Origin: Saprospiraceae bacterium
GTDB taxonomy: Bacteria > Bacteroidota > Bacteroidia > Chitinophagales > Saprospiraceae
Reading direction: 5' to 3'
NCBI GenBank assembly: GCA_028285085.1
Contig: JANQQI010000136.1
Span: 1-64,000 of the forward strand
Length of the DNA stretch: 64,000 bases
The notes under the pieces: model-generated
The model's input: the letters and a program-made list of their open reading frames with translations, nothing else
The model's database searches: none
Told to the model about the DNA's origin: nothing
Part shown: positions 58,110 through 64,000 of the stretch, in pieces
Numbering within the stretch: position 1 is the stretch's first letter
Layout of the letters: each line of letters starts with the position of its first letter
Program-made: the position numbers and the translations under genes

Positions 58110-58712
58110 CTATTGCGTCCTTAACTTATAAAACGCGCCCCGATCAAAAAAGATGATCAATTGATCCATTCCAAAGGAAAATTGCTCGATAGAGGTGGCT
58201 CGTTCCGCGACTAAGCTAATGAATATTTGCTGATTCGAAAAGGTCAATATTAAATCCCGGGGTAAACTAAAACCACGCTCTTCTCTGATTTGTAAATCTA
58301 TCGAAATCAAGGTCGCCCCAATTAAAGGCAACCACTGTTGGTGATCATTTTGGGGGACTAAATCATATTCCAACGCCATGGTAAACGGACTCTGTCGGTC
58401 GATCTGAAAGAGATCCAGCACATCGTTGTAGCTAATATTCACCCAGCGATTATTCTCGAATTCCAGAAAAACACCCGTGTCGACAGCATGATAATCTTCA
58501 GTCGTCTCTTCATTATCGTTAAGGGTGGCATAATACACCTTGAGTAAGCGACACCCCACATAGTCTGTCACCGAAAAATCAACAACCCCTTCTGGCAGTT
58601 CGAGATCTTCATCTACTGGTATCTCGTCTGGAGAACTAGCCCCGGTTTTATAAATAAAATAACCAATGAGACTAAACGCGACGATAAAAAATACAATAGC
58701 ATAAAGGGGCAT
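58110..58712 (-). CDS. Hypothetical membrane-anchored protein
   Basis: A 200-residue protein with one N-terminal helix (LYAIVFFIVAFSLIGYFIY) and an acidic linker (SSPDEIPVDEDLELPE), then a beta-rich domain with CRLLKVYYATLNDNEETTEDYHAVDTGVFLEFENNRWVNISYNDVLDLF and a late FSFGMDQLIIFFD. No family is recognised. It lies between the secreted protein at 58786 and the PH-like gene, same direction, with gaps of 73 and 51 bases. Confidence 0.55.
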   Translation of the reverse strand: MPLYAIVFFIVAFSLIGYFIYKTGASSPDEIPVDEDLELPEGVVDFSVTDYVGCRLLKVYYATLNDNEETTEDYHAVDTGVFLEFENNRWVNISYNDVLDLFQIDRQSPFTMALEYDLVPQNDHQQWLPLIGATLISIDLQIREERGFSLPRDLILTFSNQQIFISLVAERATSIEQFSFGMDQLIIFFDRGAFYKLRTQ

Positions 58713-58785
58713 AGCTTCGTTTAAAAGTTATATACAGCTAAGTTTTTGAGTCTTACCAAAAACCGCTTAAAATAAACCACTTGTA

Positions 58786-60351
58786 TTACAACCGCTCTTC
58801 CATAAGACCCGGTGGGCTTTCAATAAGCGGTAAATCCAGCAGACCGATATTTCGCTTGTTAAAACGGCTAAGAAATAAAAACATCTTGCCATTATTAAGA
58901 AAACGAGATTGCGCTCTATCAAAAATCAGATCAGTCGTCTCATCAGTATATAACCTGCTCCTTTCTGCCACACCAAATTTATCAATTTTCACTATTTGAG
59001 CGAATTCTGCCTTTTTTCCTTTCTTCCTTTGGGTTCCCATTTGCTTTCGTGCGGCATGCTCATCCGCAAATACCAAGTGTAAATGACTGTTACTGAATCC
59101 CAAAGTATAAGACATTTCGTTTGGACTATAGTTTGGAAAACTCATTTGCTTTTCTACGTCGGTAGACCAAAGGTAATCGCCATTAAAGGCCAGCGAAAAA
59201 ACAACCAATTCAGTCTGAGTAATTCTTGGAAAGTCAATTGCCCCACATCTTTCCGTGAAGTGCCGCTCTTTTTCTGCCACTAAAAGAATCTGTTGGTCAT
59301 CGTGATTAATGAGAAAGTCTTTAAAATAGTATTGCAGATGTTTCCGCCTTTTCCGTTTCATCGGATTGCCACCTTGATCCTTTAGATAGAGATCATCCTC
59401 CAGAGATATTCGCGTTGATAAACGTTCTTTTCCCGAGGGATCGTATTTGGAAACAAACAAATCAAAGTGTTTCCTTTTAGCACCATCATGGAGTGGTTTA
59501 CAAAAACCAACGACAGCACTGGAACCATCAGGTAGATTGAACATATTTGCATTAAAAGTTGCAAATTCATCCTCCCCCACAATGGTATTGTACACTGTAT
59601 CTTTGGTAACGTGATATAATCTATAGTTATAAGCTGGCCAACCATTATTAGGTGATGGGGTTCGGGCCAATAATTGTACTTCTCCAGAATTATTAATGAG
59701 TACTTTTCTAATGCGGGCCTTTAAACCTTTAAACTGAAATTCCACTTCTTTTTCCCAGACCAATTCCATGTTTTGGTCAAAGACTTTAAGGTAATACTTC
59801 TGGTAGGTATTTAATTGTTTTTCGGATTCATCCACAAAGGCCAAGGCAAGGTAATTTGAATCCGGGCTCATCAAAAAACCACTCGACTCTTTATTGAATT
59901 TATCTCCAATAGACATCGACATTTCTGAGCTAAAATCATAGGATAGGAGCAACTGATTATCTGAAGACCTTATTTCATCATCAAGTTCTAAATAGTGCAC
60001 TCTGTATTCCTTTTTATTTTCATTTCCACTTTCCCCCAGAAGAATATTTTTATACTTAAAATTCGCAATGGACTGAAAGATGATATCATCTCCCTCAAAA
60101 TCAATATCCAGATCTTTAATCGATAACAACTGATGATCATAATCATATTTCAATAATGCTTGATCTTGTTTTTTTCCCTCAAGGATATAATAAGCATTTG
60201 GGGTAAAACCAGCCACTCTAGAATGATATCCGTTTCGCTGATTCACATTATTTTCACTCCATTTAATTGGATAATCTGTCTTTTGGCTATGCACCAAACA
60301 TGAAAATAAAAGGAAACAAAATAAAATCGGGAGGCTGATATTTTTTTTCAT
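58786..60351 (-). CDS. Hypothetical exported protein, propeller-like
   Basis: A 521-residue protein with a signal peptide starting MKKNISLPILFCFLLFSCLVHSQ (either a type I signal ending in SQ or a lipobox at FSC). The rest alternates short beta strands in blade-like units (HLQYYFKDFLINHDDQQILLVAEKERHF, TQTELVVFSLAFNGDYLWSTDVEKQ), so a beta-propeller is possible. No family is recognised. It is the first gene of the 60351-55962 group. An upstream Met at 60405 would place 18 residues before the signal and is not used. Confidence 0.6.
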   Translation of the reverse strand: MKKNISLPILFCFLLFSCLVHSQKTDYPIKWSENNVNQRNGYHSRVAGFTPNAYYILEGKKQDQALLKYDYDHQLLSIKDLDIDFEGDDIIFQSIANFKYKNILLGESGNENKKEYRVHYLELDDEIRSSDNQLLLSYDFSSEMSMSIGDKFNKESSGFLMSPDSNYLALAFVDESEKQLNTYQKYYLKVFDQNMELVWEKEVEFQFKGLKARIRKVLINNSGEVQLLARTPSPNNGWPAYNYRLYHVTKDTVYNTIVGEDEFATFNANMFNLPDGSSAVVGFCKPLHDGAKRKHFDLFVSKYDPSGKERLSTRISLEDDLYLKDQGGNPMKRKRRKHLQYYFKDFLINHDDQQILLVAEKERHFTERCGAIDFPRITQTELVVFSLAFNGDYLWSTDVEKQMSFPNYSPNEMSYTLGFSNSHLHLVFADEHAARKQMGTQRKKGKKAEFAQIVKIDKFGVAERSRLYTDETTDLIFDRAQSRFLNNGKMFLFLSRFNKRNIGLLDLPLIESPPGLMEERL

Positions 60352-60640
60352 AGTCAAGATGAGATAGGTGCAGAAATAGGATTTTCTATTATTAAAAATA
60401 ACCATTTTTTGTCAATAAAGTTCGGATGATGCTTGCATTCTCAGCTCAAACAACTCATTCTGATTAGGTAGACCAATAGTGGGATACGGTTCCATCAAAA
60501 GGCACAAAAACAACTGGATCATTCTCATCTAGAAAATGATTCAGTGCTTGATCCAATTTTATTTACAAATACTTAAACCTATCTTAAAATCCACTGATCG
60601 ATAAGTTTGGGGAGGAGCCTTTACCTTTAGTACAAAAACG

Positions 60641-62476
60641 ATGCACCACCTCCGCCCCTTGCTGCTCTCACTCTGCCTGATCTCCTTATTTTCTGTTCTC
60701 TCTGCCCAACAATTGGTGGGAGATTGGACCTTTCACCCCAATTATACCCTATTTCGAAATGCCGAGAATTATCCCGGCCACAAAATTGATCCGCCGAAAA
60801 GCAGATTTGAGTTGTTTAAGACACTCGGCCCACCCCTCTATTTCCACGAACAGCATCCGACACAGCGGCTCACCAATTTCCTAGCTAACGAGAACATCCC
60901 TCGCAAGGCTTTTAGCGTAGAATTGTGGCTGCTCAATCACGTCAATATGCCCGTCGGCGCTACGATTTGCCTCCGGCAACCTAAATTGGGTGAGCAGGTG
61001 CCGTGGCTACTGGGCTATTATCAAGACGAAGTGGCGTTTCATGTATCCAATCAAAAGGGAGAACAAGAAACAATCCGCGTCAAAGTCAAGCAAGGCTGGA
61101 AAAAATACTGGGGTCATCTCGTCGCCACCTTCGACGGCAACGATTTGCGGCTGTATTTAAATGGTGAGCTATTGGAAAGTGCCACGCTTTCTGGTCCTCC
61201 GGCTATCGATGATGAAAGTCAGATTGAGTTGGCCGGTTATTTTTCGCATGAACCTTATATGGAAATCAGTAATCTGGTAAAATCTTGCCGGCTGCACGCA
61301 GGTGCAATTCAGCTTGATGAGATCCAAGCCAGATTCCAGGCGCTGCAAGCGCAGGTGGAGCAAGGCGCTTTGTTCCCCGATACGCTTCATTTCAATGCCG
61401 GGCCGTATCTACACTACGCCACCCAAGAGTCGATTAATATCCTCTGGGAAACTGATCAGATGACGACGGCTACCGTTGCTTACGGAACGACCTTGCCTCT
61501 GCAGCAGGAAAAACGGATTGAGCAAGCGGCTTACATTCAGGAAATCACTCTGGATAATTTACAAGTGGGCACGCCCTATTATTATGAAATCCGGGTGGAA
61601 GCGGCAGATGGTCAGCAGATGTCCTCTGGCTTGCTCACCTTTGGTACTGCCGGCCAAGAAAATGATCCTTTTTCCTTTTGCATCCTTGGCGATACCGAAA
61701 GTAGGCCGCACATCAATCATCGCCTCGGCGAAATGATTTGGGAGGAGCGGCCCAACTTCATTCTTCATCTTGGCGATATCACCGATGGTGGTAAGGCGCC
61801 GCATAAATTTGAATGGAACTACGAGTACTTCACAGGCATTGTTCCGGTGGCGAGTCGCATTCCGGTTTTTCCGGTGCCGGGCAACGGTGAAGGCGATTTG
61901 TATTGGTACGAGCGCTATCACCGCCTCCCCTCCCCCGAAGCGTATTATACTTTCCGCTACGGGGCCGCCGAGTTTTTTATGCTGAACACCAACGCCTCGG
62001 CGGAATTGGTCAAAGGTGGCAAGCAATACGAATGGTTAAAGCAACAATTGGCCGCCTCCCAGGCAAAATGGAAATTCGTAGCGCACCACCATTGCCCGGT
62101 TTCTTCCGATGAGAATGATTTTGGCGATACTTGGAAAGGTGCAACCAGCACCAATGGCGATCCTAAATTTGATGATCTAAAGGCGCTTTACGAAAACGCG
62201 CAAGTGGATATCGTCTTTTTTGGTCACGTACATTCCTACGAAAGAACTTATCCGCTGAAAGACGGCATCGTAGATGCCGAAAATGGTGTCATTTATTTGA
62301 AAAGCGGCGGGGCTGGTGGTAATTTGGAGGATTTTGCGCCCACCCACAATGCATATTCTGGTAAAATCCAGCGAGGGCATCACTTCTGCAAAGTAGATCT
62401 GTTCGATGATCAATTAACACTAAAAATGTACAATTTAGAAGGGATGTTGAAGGATGTATTTGAATTGAAAAAATAA
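60641..62476 (+). CDS. Secreted LamG / purple-acid-phosphatase-like metallophosphoesterase
   Basis: A 611-residue exported protein: signal peptide (1-22), a LamG/concanavalin-like domain (about 85-235: AFSVELWLLNHVNMPVG, GHLVATFDGNDLRLYLNGELLES), a fibronectin-like N-terminal domain of purple acid phosphatases (about 250-336) and a calcineurin-like phosphoesterase domain with ILGDTES (348-354), HLGDITDGG (376-384), PGNGEGD (413-419), AHHHCP (481-486) and GHVHSYERT (528-536). The usual GNHE is GNGE here: the metal-ligand Asn remains, the catalytic His is Gly. No T9SS sorting domain is seen. It is monocistronic. Confidence 0.85.
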   Translation: MHHLRPLLLSLCLISLFSVLSAQQLVGDWTFHPNYTLFRNAENYPGHKIDPPKSRFELFKTLGPPLYFHEQHPTQRLTNFLANENIPRKAFSVELWLLNHVNMPVGATICLRQPKLGEQVPWLLGYYQDEVAFHVSNQKGEQETIRVKVKQGWKKYWGHLVATFDGNDLRLYLNGELLESATLSGPPAIDDESQIELAGYFSHEPYMEISNLVKSCRLHAGAIQLDEIQARFQALQAQVEQGALFPDTLHFNAGPYLHYATQESINILWETDQMTTATVAYGTTLPLQQEKRIEQAAYIQEITLDNLQVGTPYYYEIRVEAADGQQMSSGLLTFGTAGQENDPFSFCILGDTESRPHINHRLGEMIWEERPNFILHLGDITDGGKAPHKFEWNYEYFTGIVPVASRIPVFPVPGNGEGDLYWYERYHRLPSPEAYYTFRYGAAEFFMLNTNASAELVKGGKQYEWLKQQLAASQAKWKFVAHHHCPVSSDENDFGDTWKGATSTNGDPKFDDLKALYENAQVDIVFFGHVHSYERTYPLKDGIVDAENGVIYLKSGGAGGNLEDFAPTHNAYSGKIQRGHHFCKVDLFDDQLTLKMYNLEGMLKDVFELKK

Positions 62477-62495
62477 GGGTGAAAATAGATTGTAA

Positions 62496-62540
62496 TAAGT
62501 TCGTCGCAATTTGCAACTGCGATGTCCATACGCTACAATA
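62496..62540. repeat. Repeat family 3, first copy
   Basis: AAGTTCGTCGCAATTTGCAA, continuing CTGCGATG and a CGCTACAATA end, matches the sequence at 63033-63074. It contains the palindrome CGCA-nTT-TGC-AAn-TGCG. It lies between the phosphoesterase gene and the membrane protein gene at 62591. Confidence 0.6.
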
Positions 62541-62590
62541 AACAGTTTCTCTCCTAACACCGGCGATGCATCAAAAAATAAACCTTAGTA

Positions 62591-62995
62591 CTAATGATTC
62601 CTCGAGGATCTCAGATATACTATGCCATGAGTCGCCACTCCAAATAAAATCAAATACAAGCTATATCGGGTAATTGGCCGCTCCATTTGCGTGGCGGGCA
62701 ATTCGGTAAAAAAACCGTAGATCACTAAGCCACTCGCAATTAGAATCGCGCCGGAGCCAATGTACTGCCCCAACTGTGCCCATTTGCGCGTTGCCAATTG
62801 CAGGTACATCCCTAAAGCAGCATTGATTAAACCAAAAAGTAAAATGTACAGATGCCCGGCACGGAACAGTGCACGGCTCATCGGTTCCATATTTTGCAGA
62901 TGATCATAAAAATGATGCATATACTGGCCTGTCAATAAAAAAATGATGACGATTCCAATGCCGAGGTAAAAATGGATTTTAGACAGCATCGACAA
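62591..62995 (-). CDS. Hypothetical four-helix membrane protein
   Basis: A 134-residue protein with four membrane helices (about residues 9-25, 45-66, 75-93 and 110-126) and histidines at the end of the first (TGQYMHHFYDHLQNM). No family is recognised with certainty, although the His-rich first loop is like small haem- or metal-binding membrane proteins. The start is probably at the second Met. The gene is flanked on both sides by copies of repeat family 3. Confidence 0.6.
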   Translation of the reverse strand: MSMLSKIHFYLGIGIVIIFLLTGQYMHHFYDHLQNMEPMSRALFRAGHLYILLFGLINAALGMYLQLATRKWAQLGQYIGSGAILIASGLVIYGFFTELPATQMERPITRYSLYLILFGVATHGIVYLRSSRNH

Positions 62996-63030
62996 AATTC
63001 ATTTAACTAGCTTTAAAAAATATAAATACT

Positions 63031-63136
63031 TAAGTTCGTCGCAGTTTGTAACTGCGATGCGGATACGCTACAATTAATGATTACACGGATATCGTATGGC
63101 GTTGAAGTTACAAACTTCAACTAACGATAGTTAAAA
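63031..63136. repeat. Repeat family 3, second copy with extra palindrome
   Basis: The first part holds the perfect palindrome CGCAGTT-TGT-AACTGCG (63040-63056) followed by GATGCGGATACGCTACAATTAA. The second holds TTGAAGTT-ACA-AACTTCAA (63102-63120) and ends CTAACGATAGTTAA. It is REP-like in look. It lies between the membrane gene and the T9SS gene. Confidence 0.6.
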
Positions 63137-63167
63137 TAGCTTCTTAATATTTTTTCTTCTCTAAGCT

Positions 63168-64000
63168 TTATTGAATAATTAATTTTTTACTAATAATTCT
63201 TTCTCCGGTATTCAGTCTGAGCCAATAGATACCTTTGGCGAGATGCTCTAGTGGTAGTTCGAGATTTTGATAAGCCGTCAATGAGGTAGAATGCAAAATA
63301 TTTCCAATTTGATCCAATACATCTAAATGATAGGTTTTCCCACTATTTAAGCCAGATAAGTGAATATTAATTTTAGATGAAGTGGGATTGGGGTAATAAT
63401 TAAATGCTATATTTTCTGATGCTTTATCATCCACGCTTACCCAACAACCAAAAGTAGCATTGACAAAATTCGGAACCGACGGTGTTCCAATTTTTAAGGT
63501 ATCCCAACTCCCCTGCATTAAATATAAAGTATCCATCGCATTTTGATTCCGTTTAGCGCCGATCCATTCTAAATCAAAATAGCCAAAGCCAGCCGATGAT
63601 GGTTTTGGATGTTTGAAATAATCAAACTCTTGTTCTATCATCAAGGTATCGATATCATAATTTAACGGATCAAGAATCAGAATTTGGCGATGCAAAGCCG
63701 CAGATGAACTATCGATTATAGGCTGAAAAGTGAAATGCTTTTGATTTCGAAAATAGTTGTAAGTCGCCCCTGCGCCCGACTGTAAATAAACTAGATGTTG
63801 AGAAAAAGTACCGTCATTTAAGTCAAGCGTAGTGAGTAAACTGACCGAGTCCCCAGGGGAACTTAAAATAAAAAGAGAATCTCCCGATCGGATCATTTCT
63901 TGCGCATTAGAAGAGGCATCATTTAAAGTATAACTCTCATATAATTGATCTGCGTTTAGACTACGACTCTGTAATGTATATTGGTTATTCGCATCGTAAC
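63168..64000 (-). CDS. T9SS type A sorting domain protein, C-terminal part
   Basis: The frame is open to the right edge of the window (no stop before 64000), so the start is missing. The visible 276 residues end in a T9SS sorting domain (AFNYYPNPTSSKINIHLSGLNSGKTYHLDVLDQIGNILHSTSLTAYQNLELPLEHLAKGIYWLRLNTGERIISKKLIIQ, the last ~80). The part before is beta-rich, with SGDSLFILSSPGDSVSLLTTLDLNDG and ILDPLNYDIDTLMIEQEFDY, probably propeller-like. Export to the cell surface is expected. A Met at 63896 is internal, not the start. Confidence 0.82.
   Translation of the reverse strand, partial: YDANNQYTLQSRSLNADQLYESYTLNDASSNAQEMIRSGDSLFILSSPGDSVSLLTTLDLNDGTFSQHLVYLQSGAGATYNYFRNQKHFTFQPIIDSSSAALHRQILILDPLNYDIDTLMIEQEFDYFKHPKPSSAGFGYFDLEWIGAKRNQNAMDTLYLMQGSWDTLKIGTPSVPNFVNATFGCWVSVDDKASENIAFNYYPNPTSSKINIHLSGLNSGKTYHLDVLDQIGNILHSTSLTAYQNLELPLEHLAKGIYWLRLNTGERIISKKLIIQ

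Noticed and set aside
61559..62026. 155-residue frame antisense to the metallophosphoesterase gene
   Set aside because: It overlaps the catalytic domain of a convincing plus-strand gene and has no motifs of its own.
1..64000. CRISPR arrays, tRNA or rRNA genes, phage or transposase genes
   Set aside because: I looked for regularly spaced repeats, tRNA T-loops and recombinase motifs and saw none; the repeats present are dispersed and irregular.

Overview
The window reads as chromosome of a Bacteroidota bacterium, most likely of the Saprospiria (Lewinella-like). The reasons are type IX secretion (T9SS) C-terminal sorting domains on three proteins, many Bacteroidota-type lipoproteins, an N-terminal carboxypeptidase-like domain on the TonB-dependent receptor, promoters of the Bacteroidota form TTTG-N19-TAnnTTTG, and a proteorhodopsin-type gene followed by a Blh retinal-forming oxygenase. 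Most genes lie on the minus strand. I found no rRNA, tRNA, CRISPR array, transposase or phage module.

Layout. 0-3.4 kb: a tight operon (DUF2891 lipoprotein, Nramp-like transporter lacking the usual metal-binding residues, PxpA, start of PxpB) for 5-oxoproline use. 4.1-7 kb: an MFS permease, then a Crp/Fnr regulator with two very small membrane proteins. 7.1-9 kb: light-driven proton pump plus blh. 9.7-13.5 kb: ECF sigma factor, anti-sigma-like protein, Spy/CpxP-like protein and SCO copper chaperone, then a cysteine-less thioredoxin-fold lipoprotein and a YdeI-type protein. 14-22.5 kb: a GNAT enzyme, then a locus for uptake and hydrolysis of a small glycoside (AraC regulator, TonB-dependent receptor, GH63/MGH1-like hydrolase, GNAT, sodium:solute symporter). 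22.5-31 kb: envelope proteins, a ferric-reductase-like flavocytochrome with unknown partners, an AraC regulator, a VOC protein and a DUF2147-like lipoprotein. 31-37.8 kb: a Crp/Fnr cluster with an ATPase-less ABC membrane domain, a GlxA-type regulator with an ABM monooxygenase, a HAD phosphatase, and a LysR/peroxiredoxin pair. 38-49 kb: MdaB, bestrophin, a T9SS propeller protein, two more Crp/Fnr clusters, two SDRs without the YxxxK pair, and a lipoprotein with an apparent helix-turn-helix. 49-55.8 kb: GH30 hydrolase, small membrane proteins, a fifth Crp/Fnr cluster, a TonB_C protein and DUF2911. 56-60.4 kb: five genes I cannot name. 60.6-64 kb: a secreted metallophosphoesterase and a T9SS protein running off the end.

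Two patterns cut across the genes. First, a dispersed non-coding repeat occurs six times between 3.5 and 33.8 kb, always in the same orientation. Its internal hairpin is kept by compensatory base changes and it has two exchangeable 3' tails; one tail module reappears inside a different element with terminal inverted repeats at 42.3 kb. Second, each of the five Crp/Fnr genes lies next to a 16-bp palindrome of 5-N6-5 design, and half-site letters vary together with the recognition helix (GTGA with an RE..R helix, TTGA with QE..SR, TTGC where the Glu is a Ser). This suggests five small self-contained regulons.
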